From contig NW_020289980.1 in assembly GCF_003144245.1 (NCBI RefSeq), positions 62,001-126,000 of the forward strand: 64,000 bases of DNA. Direction: 5' to 3'. Both the position numbers and the translations under genes were made by a program. This document shows positions 11,904 through 22,273 of this stretch, one piece after another. This stretch comes from Jaminaea rosea (lineage: Eukaryota > Basidiomycota > Exobasidiomycetes > Microstromatales). The notes beneath the pieces are model-generated. The model ran no database searches, was not told the origin of the DNA, and was given only the letters and a program-made list of their open reading frames with translations. How positions within the stretch are numbered: position 1 is the stretch's first letter; each line of letters opens with the position of its first letter.

Positions 11904-13074
11904 GCGTGGGCGTAGGCGTGAAGCAGCAAGCAGCTATGTATGATCCGTCACTCATCACTCCGTTTGCAGTCTCTTCTTCCTCTTCACACGATGACACGAA
12001 TAGAACACACATTCTCCTCTCTCTACACCGCATGGCTAGGGGTCGCTTGATCTCTCACTCTGTTTCTCTTCATGACGCCCTCGCTCTTGATGGACCCGTA
12101 GCGAGGCGTGACCCTGGCCCCTCCTGCAACATTGTATGCAGGGTGGCTGGATTGGCGATGAGGGACGGGCGCACGATGCTGGCTGCCCCTCTTCTCCTCT
12201 CTCCGCCACTGTCATCGACGATGATGCTGACCGCGACTTCAATGCCCGTGATGGATGGATGCCCTTGCTTGCTTCTACTATTGCCTCGACGGCTTTTCGT
12301 AGTGATTAGTGACCAGTGACCGTTTCGCCGCCCAACACCATTGGCTCGCCGACGTCTCGAATCATTTTGTGAGCTTGGTGAGCCTGCTCTTCTCTCTCTC
12401 CTGAGCCCTCTCGCTTCGTCGCGCGGCCTTCACCCGCTGCTAAGCTGTTCAGCCCACTGACTGCCTGCCGCCGCCGCCGCCCCGCCCGCTTGAATCTCTT
12501 AGCCAGCCGTACGCCCGCGCCCCTGCGCCAATGTGCCTTCCTCTGGACTGCTCTGCTCGCCCGCGCCCCGCCTTGAAATCCGTCCAGCGGCGAGCGCGAG
12601 TTGCGACTGAGTGACAGGGAGTGAGAGCGAGAGCGAGAGTGGGGTGCCTGACGACGCTCAGAGTCGTGCCGCACGCTCATCGCATCGATCGTTGCTCTCG
12701 TCCATCGTATTGTCCATCAGAGAGGCAGCTGCGCTTCTTCCTTCTCCTCCTTTCCCGACATCCCACGACTGCCGACCGCGACGACGGCCAATCAACAGCA
12801 AGAGAAACCTTATCATCGCCGCCACCACTACCACCCGTCGTCGCTCCAATCGAATCCCCAACCCCGCTCGGCCTTGGCTCTCCATCCCGGCATCCCTCTC
12901 TTCGTGCTGCTCCGCTACCCGGCTGAGCCGCCATCTGTCGCCGCTTTGCATCCCCTTTGCCCGCCTCCCTCCCACTCCCCTCCTTTTCAGCAAGCAGCCG
13001 CTCTTCCGCCGCATTGTCACAGTAGCATCTCCACGTTACTCCATCTTCGGACTTAGCACCACGGCCCATTCGCC
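11904..13074 (+). promoter_or_regulatory. 1.17-kb upstream region of the Fpk1-like kinase
   Basis: No gene supported on either strand. The left part follows the AMMECR1 stop; the right 400 bp are strongly pyrimidine-rich, the pattern of a long fungal 5' leader for the kinase at 13075. The overlapping frames here have arginine/serine-biased, non-family compositions. Confidence 0.45.
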
Positions 13075-15447
13075 ATGACGATCAACGGTTCCGTCGCTGG
13101 TGTCCCCGGCGGCGCATCGTACTCGCCTACTTCCTCTCACACGGCCACCTTTGACTCGCAACAGCATCACCCTCATCATCGCACAGCACCGGCCTCGCCG
13201 ACATACCAGCCCAACCCGCTCTTCAGCGGTCACCCTTCCCGCAGTGCTTCGCTGGCCACAGGCTCCAACGGATCGCCCTCACCACTCAAGGACCGTTCTC
13301 CCAGCGGAGCTTCAGAGGGGGGATCAAAGGACAAGAAGTGGAAGCAGATCTTGAAGTTTGGCAGCGTAGGCAGGAAGCCGAGCAATGCTGGGCACGAGGG
13401 AACGGATGGGCAGGCGGCCCCGCATCGTGCAATGTCGATGGGAGCCTCATCACACAGCTCAACAGCAGCAGCTGCAGCGCCGCCCGTTCTCCCGCAAATC
13501 CCCTCGACTTCGAGCGCTGCCTTCGGTCAGGCTTTCCAGCCTATGCAGGGGAGCACCGTAGTCGCAGACCCCCATTCGCTCGACAGCTCGTCATCAGCGG
13601 GATCCAATGAGCCCGGTGCCCAAAATGCATCTGTTTCGCAACAGCAACCGCAACAGCAGCAGCAAGCTCGTCGTACCACGTCCGCTCCTGACGTCAAGAA
13701 GATCCTGGCAAATGGTCCGCGCAACTCCAAGCCTGCCAATGGCTTGCAAGCTCACGTGGGTGGCGGCCAAGCACCACAGCCTGTAGCGCTGAGCAATGCT
13801 AGAGCGCAAGATGGCTTCTTCCCTGGCTCGCCCGTACGAATGGACAGCACCGCCACCTCATTCAGCAGCAAAGACTTCGAAAAGGGCGGCAAGAGCTCAA
13901 AGAGCGGCATCTCTAAGAGCAAGAGCGGTCTGCTCTTCTCGGGCTCACGATCAAAGAAGGACTCGGCAAACAAGTCCAAGCAGGCCGACTTCAGAGCAGG
14001 CAATCAGCTCGGCTTGCCTTCTGGCTCAGCAGCTGCAGCAGCAGGAGCTTCTTCGTCGTCGCAGTCCCCACTCGCAGCATCGTCCTCAGCCAACGGCAAC
14101 AGCGTGCATGCCAACGAAGTAGCATCGACGTCAACAGACGCTGCCCCCACTCGCCCCACGCTTCGTGAACAATCTTCAAGAGGCAGTTTCCACCGTACAT
14201 ACAGCGCCAACTCTATCAAAGTGCGCGACGTCGAGGTGGGGCCAAGCAGCTTCAGCAAGGTCAAGATGCTGGGCAAGGGAGACGTGGGCAAGGTATACCT
14301 GGTGCGAGAGAAGAAGACGGAGAAGCTGTTTGCGATGAAGGTCCTCTCCAAGAAGGAGATGATCAAGCGCAACAAGATCAAGCGAGTCATGGCCGAGCAG
14401 GAGATCCTGTCTACCTCGAATCACCCCTTCATCGTGACGCTCTATCACTCCTTCCAGAGTGAGGACTACCTCTACCTCTGCATGGAATACTGCATGGGCG
14501 GCGAGTTCTTTAGAGCGCTGCAGACGAGGCCAGGCAAGTGCCTGCCAGAGGAAGACGCCCGCTTCTACGCCGCCGAGGTCATTGCGGCGCTCGAATACCT
14601 CCATCTCATGGGCTTCATCTACCGCGACCTCAAGCCAGAGAATATTCTTCTTCACCAGTCTGGCCACGTCATGCTCAGCGACTTCGATCTCTCTGCCCGA
14701 GCTACGCAGCGAGGCGGCGCGCCTGCCGTCATCCGTCAAGCCACACCCAACTCTGCTCCATTGGTCGACACGCGCTCCTGCATTGCAGACCTGCGTACCA
14801 ACTCCTTCGTCGGCACAGAGGAATACATCGCTCCAGAGGTGATCAAGGGTTGCGGCCACACGAGTGCGGTCGACTGGTGGACCCTTGGTATCTTGATCTA
14901 CGAGATGATCTTCGCTACTACGCCTTTCAAGGGCAACTCGCGAAACGCTACATTCTCCAATGTGCTGCGCAACGACGTCAGTTTCCCCGACAACATCCCC
15001 ATCTCATCGATGGGAAAGAGCTTGATCCGTAAGCTGCTCATCAAGGACGAGCTCAAGCGAATGGGCTCCAACTCTGGCGCCTCGGAGGTCAAGCAGCACA
15101 AGTGGTTTGCACCCATCTCTTGGGGTTTGCTGCGCAACCTCACCCCGCCCATCGTGCCCGCGTACAGCAACGGGCTGGACGCCATCAATTTCCGTAACGT
15201 CAGGGAGAGCAGGAGCTTGCAGCTCGACAGACAGCAGGCGCCCGCAGCAGCGGCGGCGGCGGCGGGAAGTGGTAGTGGTGTGCAGGGAGGAGGCAAGGGT
15301 GGCTCTGGTCACGCCAAGTCGTCGTCAAAGACGGTCATGACGGCCGTGGCCGGGAAGACAGGACAGGTTGAAGAGGCAGACGATGCCGTGGAGAGCAACC
15401 CCTTCAGCGGGTTCAACTCGGTCACGCTGCACCACGCGGACGTCTAG
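13075..15447 (+). CDS. AGC protein kinase, NRC-2 / Fpk1-Kin82 type (flippase kinase)
   Basis: Serine/threonine kinase of the fungal NRC-2/Fpk1 group, which in yeast phosphorylates the phospholipid flippases Dnf1/Dnf2 and in Neurospora affects conidiation. Single exon of 790 residues. The first ~385 residues are Ser/Gln-rich and disordered; the kinase domain spans about 387-685. It has a glycine loop ([12 protein letters not shown]), AMKVL lysine, [11 protein letters not shown] catalytic loop, and [11 protein letters not shown] activation segment. The magnesium motif is DFD (536-538) instead of DFG, a hallmark of this kinase subgroup and of plant AGCVIII kinases rather than a defect. An insert of about 25 residues separates DFD from the activation segment, also typical. 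The short C-terminus is Gly/Ala-rich. Confidence 0.92.
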   Translation: MTINGSVAGVPGGASYSPTSSHTATFDSQQHHPHHRTAPASPTYQPNPLFSGHPSRSASLATGSNGSPSPLKDRSPSGASEGGSKDKKWKQILKFGSVGRKPSNAGHEGTDGQAAPHRAMSMGASSHSSTAAAAAPPVLPQIPSTSSAAFGQAFQPMQGSTVVADPHSLDSSSSAGSNEPGAQNASVSQQQPQQQQQARRTTSAPDVKKILANGPRNSKPANGLQAHVGGGQAPQPVALSNARAQDGFFPGSPVRMDSTATSFSSKDFEKGGKSSKSGISKSKSGLLFSGSRSKKDSANKSKQADFRAGNQLGLPSGSAAAAAGASSSSQSPLAASSSANGNSVHANEVASTSTDAAPTRPTLREQSSRGSFHRTYSANSIKVRDVEVGPSSFSKVKMLGKGDVGKVYLVREKKTEKLFAMKVLSKKEMIKRNKIKRVMAEQEILSTSNHPFIVTLYHSFQSEDYLYLCMEYCMGGEFFRALQTRPGKCLPEEDARFYAAEVIAALEYLHLMGFIYRDLKPENILLHQSGHVMLSDFDLSARATQRGGAPAVIRQATPNSAPLVDTRSCIADLRTNSFVGTEEYIAPEVIKGCGHTSAVDWWTLGILIYEMIFATTPFKGNSRNATFSNVLRNDVSFPDNIPISSMGKSLIRKLLIKDELKRMGSNSGASEVKQHKWFAPISWGLLRNLTPPIVPAYSNGLDAINFRNVRESRSLQLDRQQAPAAAAAAAGSGSGVQGGGKGGSGHAKSSSKTVMTAVAGKTGQVEEADDAVESNPFSGFNSVTLHHADV

Positions 15448-15699
15448 GCCAGTGAGCAGCGACGTCTCGACTCGAGCAGCTTCATTTTCTCTCTACGGCC
15501 TATTATCGAACATCTTCTTCGCCGTCACTCTACGACTGCGACTCATTTGCGCAACATTTTCCCACTCTAGTCATCCTTCCTCCCACAATGCCCCATCGCC
15601 GAGGCCTCGGCCATCACATTGACGGAGATACCGATCTCTCCTGACAACCACCCCCGGCGACTACATCTTTCGGCTCGATATTCTCGATCTACCTGCGAC

Positions 15700-15741
15700 G
15701 CTTTCCGCTCGGTCCTTTCCGCTTTCCGCTCGGTCCTTTCC
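15700..15741. repeat. Tandem duplication of a 21-bp pyrimidine-rich unit
   Basis: Two exact head-to-tail copies of a 21-bp unit beginning GCTTTCCGCTCGG (15700-15720 and 15721-15741), followed by a further partial GCT. It sits about 160 bp before the first ATG of the candidate small gene. Confidence 0.85.
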
Positions 15742-15897
15742 GCTCACACTCCTTCGACGAGCGTCCTCCTCCGCTCGCTCCTCTCCTAGTCTACAATACA
15801 CTCAGAGGCTCCGGCTCTTTTCGATTCGATCCACGACATACACACGATCTTTCAATCTCACTCTCACATCGTCATCTCTAACTCAGCTGTCTGCGAT

Positions 15898-16523
15898 ATG
15901 CCCGCCTTCGACTTCGCCCCGAGCGCCCTCCCACTCCACCCCCTCGAGACCCCGTCCTGTCGCTCATGCATCCGCCCTTTCGACGCCCACTTTACTAGTA
16001 TCTCTCATAGGTACGGCCCATTCTGATTTGAAATTTACGAGCCTGTCAAGCAGATCGTGGCCGCGCGAATGACAAGCGGGAGATGAGAGGCGGAGATGAG
16101 TAAACGACCGCTTTACGCCTCGGTCATGCCTACGGTCATGCCGAGTGTGTCGCAGCGTTCTCACGCTTGGAGCAGGAGTATGGGAAGAAGATAACAAAAC
16201 AAGCTTTTCTGTCGTAGCTTTCCGTTCGGCGTATTGCTCGCTGGTGACCACTTCGTTCCGCACACGACAGTTGCGCCGCCCTCGCTACCGTCGCCGTGGC
16301 CCTTGACACGCCTCTTGACCCGTGCCAAGAGCTCCACGACTTTCGTACTATTCGTCTCCGACGTGGGTAGTTGTTCAAGTCTGGACCTGGACTGATGGCT
16401 AACCCGCCTTTAGTAGCGTATTCTCGTGAGAAGTCATTCAGCGTAGCGGGCAGTTATTTCCCTCCACGACCATGCCCCGGCACGCCCGACCATGGCCCTT
16501 TTCAGCCAAAGGGATGTTGCTGA
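15898..16523 (+). CDS. Possible small three-exon gene or spliced upstream ORF, no known family
   Basis: Exons 15898-16010, 16271-16362 and 16414-16523 give an uninterrupted 104-residue frame through two GT-AG introns (260 and 51 nt). The second intron has a good branch site (GCTAAC) 11 nt before its TTAG acceptor. The product is unrecognised: it has a CRSC pair early, a short hydrophobic Ala/Val stretch in the middle, no signal peptide, and ends KGCC. A pyrimidine-rich leader and a tandem repeat lie just upstream. It could be a short gene, an upstream ORF in the WOPR leader, or a chance frame; the first intron's branch site is weak. Confidence 0.3.
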
Positions 16524-17516
16524 GAAATGAAGCGACGACCGAAACCCCACACCACCGCTCGAAGGGCCCGCTCAATGGAAGTCTTCCAGCGAGCTAGGGT
16601 CGAGTGGCTCCTCGGTCCGGTTCCTCGTCATCATCGCCGGGAGTCACGGCCTGCCGCCGTCCTGACGATCTTTCATCGGCCGCCTCTTTCTCAGCGGCTT
16701 GCGAAGAGGACAGCGGAGCAAACGAAACAGGGCTTTGAGTCGAGGTGCGGAGGGGATAAGGCTTTGCTCCGGCCCTGCTGCGCCATGACACAGCGTTTCT
16801 GGTGCAGCGGCGCGCGGGCCTTTTGGCCATCTCCAGCTCGACGAGCGAGGTGAGGCACGCGAGGTCGCATGTAATGCTGACAGTCTTCTCTTGCCTCTCC
16901 GATGTCTGCTACTTCTTGTAAGCTTGCGTTGCTGAGGCCCCAGGGCCGATGGCCTCTCGATCGCTGGATCCCCGCGGCCGTTCAAATTTGAGCTCGAAAC
17001 GCCACCAATGGGCCTAGAGGCCGAAGTAGCAAGCCGCTGCGTCACAAGGCGAAGGCGCGGGATCCGATCCCTGCCTGCCCCTCGCACCTGCCCTGTCCCC
17101 TTTGGCCTCACTCACCGCTGCGCGACTGCCGCCATAGGCGTCAGCAGAGAGAGGCGCCGAGAAAGAAGCTACTCTATGAGAGAGGCTTGATCGTCCAGGC
17201 TACTGCGTGGTCACTACTACTACATCTCTTTCCCTTCCCCCCACCCCATTCTTACCAACCCCCCACCCTTCAACATCAGGACAGCGTCCGGTTTCCGCTA
17301 CGCACTTGATCCTGAAGAAAGCACTCGTCTCTGCTAGCAGCGAGAATCACAGCTCTGCTAGGGTTTCCAGAGAAGCTTCTGCCACGACGTCTTGAATTAC
17401 CTCGTCTCAGACAGTCTTCTTCCTGACCATAAACCGCTCGTCTCATTGCCCTCAACCATTCGCCTTCGCCAGCTCCGCATTCTTGGCTTTCTTCCTCAAA
17501 CTCGCTCCGCTTATTC

Positions 17517-19241
17517 ATGTCAGAGCGCCAACCCTTCGGCCATTTTCCGCAGGACCATCGTTCGATTATGATGGGCTACCACTCGACTTATCCCCCTCTC
17601 CCTCATCATCACCCTTCTATGGCTTCGCTTCCGCCCACAGCGATGCATCCCACGGCTGCATACGTCACGGCTCCCGTGTCACACGTCTATCCTACTCTTT
17701 CCCGACCCTGCCATCAGCCATCTCCTCTTCCTATGGCACCACAGTCGATGGACTCGTACCACGGCATGCCGACTTCTGGCCCTAGCGTCCCTCAGCAAGC
17801 ACGTCGGCACGTCATCGACGTCGATCGCGCCCACGTCACATACAGAGGTCACATCAAGACGTCGACCGATGCCATTCTCCTCCTCGCTGCGTGCGACTTG
17901 CCCGGTGACGCCTCGGCCATGGCCTCTGGTGCTGGCAGCATGAACGCTCCAGCCTCGCCGCCGCCTCGTCGAATCCACCGCCGACTGCTTGAGTCAGAGC
18001 GAGCGGATCTCATCCAGCCAGGCAGTATCTTCGTCTGGGACGAAAAGGAGGCTGGCATGCGAAGATGGACTGACGGCAAGTGCTGGAGTGCAAGTCGGGT
18101 CAGCGGCTGCTTCCTCACTTACCGTGAGCTTGAGGTACGCAAGCGCTCTGCTCACGACATCAATGGTCCTCGTGCCAACCAGTACAAGGTCGAGGGTCTC
18201 ATCAAGCAATCCTTCAGCATGACCACCACCTCGGGCCGCAAGCTGCACATAGTCTCCTACTACACCAAGCGCGACGTACGCGAAGGTCGCCTTCGTCGAG
18301 TCAGCGAAGACCCGCGCTTCGTCGGCGAGGCTGGCGGAGAGTGGGGATTGTCTGTCGACGAGGAAGAGTTCCCCGACCCAGTCGTCGCTGGTAATGAGCA
18401 AGCTGCAGCCGTAGCGGCTCAAGTCGTTCAGTCCACGGAGGATGAGCACCAGCCACGACGAGAGTCATCTGCGTCCGACGGCAGCAGCCACCCTCGCCGC
18501 GATGCTTACTCTACCAGCCCACGGGTATCGTACCATTCGTCTTCGGTCCCTCAAATTGCTAAGTCACCGATGGCGCTCAGCGCTTCAGCGCAAATCCACG
18601 GATCCGTCTATCCATCACTCCCTCCGATTCAGGATCCTCCCCGCTCTACATCTGGCTTCAAGCGACCTCAGTCACGGCAAGACGGTTACACCACGGCGTC
18701 GATGCCTCGCCCACCACTCAAACGCCTGCGCTCATCGTCAGCAGGTGACCTTGTGACCGCCAAGCGGCCCGATCTCACGGCTCATATGCCACCGCAGGCA
18801 GCCCCAGAGTTCGTTCCACGTCGTCAGAGCGACAACCTGCTGTCCATCAGCCTGAGCGAGAGCAACATGCGTGGTGCCGGGCAAGACTCGCGTCCGCTGC
18901 CACGTCCTCATCAGCACCGCATGTCCTCTGCCGTGTCGAACTCCACGCCCGGCACCTCAGCGACGCCACCTTCAGAGCAGAACAGTGCTGCGGGTGCTCT
19001 CTTGAGCTTGAGGTCGTTCAGCCTCGCTGCATCCTCCGCCAACAACACACCCCTCACGTCGCCTGAGGACGCGGTCAACACCCCGTCCGCAGCTGATGGT
19101 GACATGCCTGCTGCCGTTGCCGCAAGCAAGGCTATGGTCCCCAACGACGTTGGCGAGTCACAGCAGCTGCATCGTCCAGCTGGTCCAAGCCGTCTAAACT
19201 CGGACTGTTACGCCCTCAGCAAGTTCGGCACGCGCATCTGA
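17517..19241 (+). CDS. WOPR-domain transcriptional regulator (Gti1/Pac2, Wor1/Ryp1/Sge1 class)
   Basis: DNA-binding regulator of the fungal WOPR family, whose members act as master switches for morphology, effector expression and virulence or differentiation (Wor1, Ryp1, Sge1, Gti1). Single exon of 574 residues. The two-part WOPR domain runs from about residue 98 (VTYRGHIKTSTDAILLLAA) to about 265. It includes RPGSIFVWDEKE-like sequence (here QPGSIFVWDEKEAGMRRWTDG), WSASRVSGCFLTYREL, and YKVEGLIKQSFS. A linker rich in Ala/Ser/Pro splits the halves. The C-terminal ~300 residues are low-complexity Ser/Pro/Gln, as in the family. The region is preceded by an unusually long intergenic sequence. 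Start ATG 17517 is the first in the frame. Confidence 0.93.
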   Translation: MSERQPFGHFPQDHRSIMMGYHSTYPPLPHHHPSMASLPPTAMHPTAAYVTAPVSHVYPTLSRPCHQPSPLPMAPQSMDSYHGMPTSGPSVPQQARRHVIDVDRAHVTYRGHIKTSTDAILLLAACDLPGDASAMASGAGSMNAPASPPPRRIHRRLLESERADLIQPGSIFVWDEKEAGMRRWTDGKCWSASRVSGCFLTYRELEVRKRSAHDINGPRANQYKVEGLIKQSFSMTTTSGRKLHIVSYYTKRDVREGRLRRVSEDPRFVGEAGGEWGLSVDEEEFPDPVVAGNEQAAAVAAQVVQSTEDEHQPRRESSASDGSSHPRRDAYSTSPRVSYHSSSVPQIAKSPMALSASAQIHGSVYPSLPPIQDPPRSTSGFKRPQSRQDGYTTASMPRPPLKRLRSSSAGDLVTAKRPDLTAHMPPQAAPEFVPRRQSDNLLSISLSESNMRGAGQDSRPLPRPHQHRMSSAVSNSTPGTSATPPSEQNSAAGALLSLRSFSLAASSANNTPLTSPEDAVNTPSAADGDMPAAVAASKAMVPNDVGESQQLHRPAGPSRLNSDCYALSKFGTRI

Positions 19242-20107
19242 TGAAGTGCACATCATCTTGCCCAAGTTTCCCGGCCACGTCTTCCATCAAAGCGCTGCAG
19301 GGCCGTGCTCGCCTTACCGTCACTCCATCCCCTTCCCGCCCGACATGGGCCAACGGCATTTCCACTTGTTACCAAGTCTCTATCTGCGACGAATCCGCGC
19401 CTCGCTCTCGACCCTTCTCTAATCACTGCGGTGACACGCTGCCCTATACACGTCGCAACGATACATGCAAGATTTACGACATCATCAGCCCTCTGACCGT
19501 AGCTCATCCCCTTGCACCGACCGCGGCATACATCTCCAAGGTTTTCAAAATCGGACCTACTGTCTTCATAACTGTCTCTCCTCGACGCGGCGGCTCTCTT
19601 CCTTGTACATTTCACCTCATCGTCGTCTTCTCCTATCTAATACACACTCTTTTTCGTTGGCATCCTGCCTCGTCGCCGCAGCCAAGCTGCGCGTCAATCG
19701 TATGAAGCTGTCTTCTGCTCACAACTCGAGCACGCACCCACAGGCGTAGCATCCTACTCAGCGGCAAATGCGAACTTACCCCCCTGCGAGAGCGACCAAG
19801 GAGCGAGGAGCAGTCGAACGATGGTGTGCTCTAAATTGCTTCAATGCGCCGATCACTCGACTGCGACTTGCCTGAAGAGAGATGATGGTGGATGCCGCGC
19901 TTGACTCTGCTAGTTTACATGCAGAGGTGCAGCGGACTCTCGGTCGGATTCGATTGAGCGCAGCCGGTCAGGGTGGAACCTGCGATTCCGCAATCCGGGG
20001 TCTTGAGGAAGGAGTCCGAGTTGTTGTCGATTTGACAACGGATCGCATCGCGCCTCCCAGCCCAAGACGAGGTCAACGCAAAGCAGAGCATACGCGTGTC
20101 AACCGGG
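19242..20107. other. Intergenic, 866 bp, between WOPR and DSD1 genes
   Basis: The left part is T/C-rich and likely 3' untranslated sequence of the WOPR gene. Around 19750-20100 there is no clear motif before the DSD1 start. No coding region is supported. Confidence 0.4.
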
Positions 20108-21882
20108 ATGACGACGCCTGATCTCTCAAGCTCCGCCCACAAGAGCATCCGACACGGCTCAGCCCTCCTCCCTCTCCCGGACAAGGCCCACCTCAGCGCC
20201 ACGTACGTCGGTCTCCCGCTCCATGCCTTGCCCACCCCAGCATGCCTAATAGATCTGGCCGTCGTGCGCCGCAACTGTGCGCGTATGGCTAGGATCGCTG
20301 CGGCGTGGCAGGTGAAATTGAGAGTCCATGTCAAGACGCACAAGACTGCCGAAGGTGTTAGGGAGATGCTCGGCAAAGATGGCAGTGGGAGGGTGCTGAT
20401 TAGTACATTGGCCGAGGGGTGGGGACTCGTCAGGGATGGATTGGTGAGGGATGGGTTTGTCAAGGATGTGAGTGGTTGAGAGGGGCAGTGCTATTCCAAG
20501 ACATGAGCAAGCTGACGGTTCCGTGCTCGCCTCGCAGATCCTGTACGGTCTCCCCATCTCAGAGCACAAGCTCGACGAGATTGCAGCGCTTCGAGCCGCG
20601 GTCCAAGCTGAGACAGCATCTGTGGAAGGCTCCACGGTCCGGCTCTTCGTGGACAATGTCGCCCAAATCGACGCGCTCTGTCGGCACGAATCGAGCTCTG
20701 AGCAGCCATGGAGCGTCATGGTCAAGGTCGACCATGGAGCACGGTGAGCAGTCGCGGGTGCGATGATAAGCATACCATGAAGCTCTCGCTGACTGAAACA
20801 CCGACTGCCCCTCGTTTACTCCTGCTCAAAAGTCGAGCGGGCCTCCCACCCAGCTCCCCAGCCCTTCGTGCCCTCTTTGAGAAGATCAGTAGCACTTCAC
20901 GGCACGTATCTCTCCATGGCATCTACGCCTACGGGGGGCATAGCTACTCCTCTCGCTCAGCCAGCGAAGCAGATGCGCATCTAGCCGCTGAGCTACGTGC
21001 TGTCCTTCAGGCGCACCAGGTAGCTCGTGACGCGCTCTCCCCCTCCTCTCCCAGCAACAACAAGTTGAGCAAGCTCGTCTTGAGCGTTGGCACAACTCCA
21101 ACTGCTCACGGGGCTTCACGCGCCTTGCAGAGTGAGGAGATCAAGCAGCTACGTGCACAGATCGACGAGCTAGGTGAGGGGACGGAGCTGGAGCTGCATG
21201 CGGGCAACTATCCAATGCTCGATCTGCAGCAGTTGGCAACCAAGGCTCAGCCGTCCCTTGAGGGCGAGGGGAACGAGGGCAAGAAGCCAGCAAGGATGGA
21301 CGATGTAGCAATCTCTGTTCTCTGCTCCGTCGTCGGGTCATACCCCGGACGGGGGGCGGGCGACAATTCCGCCGCTGTCACGTCGCCACCTACTTCCTCC
21401 TCGACAGCGCAGCGAGGCGACGAAGCCCTAATCGATGGTGGCGGTCTCGCCTTCAGCAAGGACACGGGTCCCTGGGGCGGCTACGGCCACGTCATCTGGC
21501 CGCGCTCACTCCGCGGATGGGAGCTGAGTAGGCCGAGTCAGGAACACGGGATCATGACTCTTCGCGGGGAGGAGGAGAGGAAGAGTCAATGGGCCTTTGA
21601 AGGGCAAGAAGACCAGCAGCCGGGAGCTGTTAAAGTGGGGGAGAAGGTCCGGATCGTGCCTCAGCAGTGAGTTGCAGCAGCAGAGACGCGGACGCTGGTT
21701 CAAGCGAGAGGCGTACGGTCCAGCTGACTCGCCCCCGACTCCTCTCGCTGCGCAGTGCCTGCATGACCTTCGCTGCCCATCCGTGGTTCTACGTCGTTGA
21801 CTCGTCGCAGGGCGGCAGCGCTGATGACGACGACTTTGGGCGACGCGTTGTGGATGTTTGGGTCCCATGGAAGGGATGGTAG
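20108..21882 (+). CDS. DSD1: D-serine dehydratase (D-serine ammonia-lyase), PLP/zinc type
   Basis: Converts D-serine to pyruvate and ammonia using PLP and zinc; eukaryotic DSD1 has an alanine-racemase-like TIM barrel. Exons 20108-20467, 20538-20743, 20833-21666 and 21756-21882 join in frame to give 508 residues. The PLP lysine lies in HVKTHKT near residues 75-82, the barrel motif KVDHGARRAGL spans the second junction, and the C-terminal zinc-binding pair is H467 and C469 (sequence VRIVPQHACMTF across the third junction). Yeast DSD1 is 428 residues; the excess is loops such as the Ala/Gly/Thr-rich segment near 385-410. ATG 20108 is followed closely by domain sequence, supporting the start. Confidence 0.94.
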
Positions 21883-22273
21883 TCGCCACGGCTGATGCTT
21901 GCAGTCTGTACGGCGAGCGCTCGGCCCGCCACGGCTCAGATTGAAAACATTTTGATCGTATTTGTTCATCGAGGCAAAGAGGAGAAAGGAAAAAGATCAA
22001 GACATTAGGGAACTTCTAGAAGGGGGATGTGAGGTAGGGGGCTAGGTAGGAAGAGAGCGTCAAATACAAGCGAAGGAGGGTCGTAGTAGCGAACGCAGCA
22101 TAGCAAAAGAGGGAAGCTGAAGTTGCACCGCGCCTTGCTCCTCCTGACCCTTGTGTGCTTCCTCCTTCATCTATCCCTACGCTGGCGCAATGCCCCAATT
22201 GTACAACAGGATTCACCAAACAAACTGAACAAATTCATGCGGCGGCCTCTACACCGCTCGGATTCCTTCGCCT
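21883..22273. terminator. Convergent 3' intergenic region, DSD1 / cyclin
   Basis: A 391-bp spacer between two convergent stop codons. It must contain both 3' ends; no canonical AATAAA was seen and no gene is supported. Confidence 0.4.

Larger units (their letters stand above)
15448..17516 (+). promoter_or_regulatory. 2.07-kb upstream region of the WOPR regulator
   Basis: This interval precedes the WOPR gene and contains pyrimidine-rich tracts, a tandem repeat at 15700-15741, many ATGs, and the possible small spliced gene at 15898-16523. WOPR genes in other fungi are known for long upstream regions and leaders. Whether this one is transcribed as a leader cannot be told from sequence alone. 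Confidence 0.4.

Noticed and set aside
16644-17111. 155-codon minus-strand frame in the WOPR upstream region
   Set aside because: Arg/Pro-rich, no family motif, composition typical of an antisense frame in GC-rich DNA.
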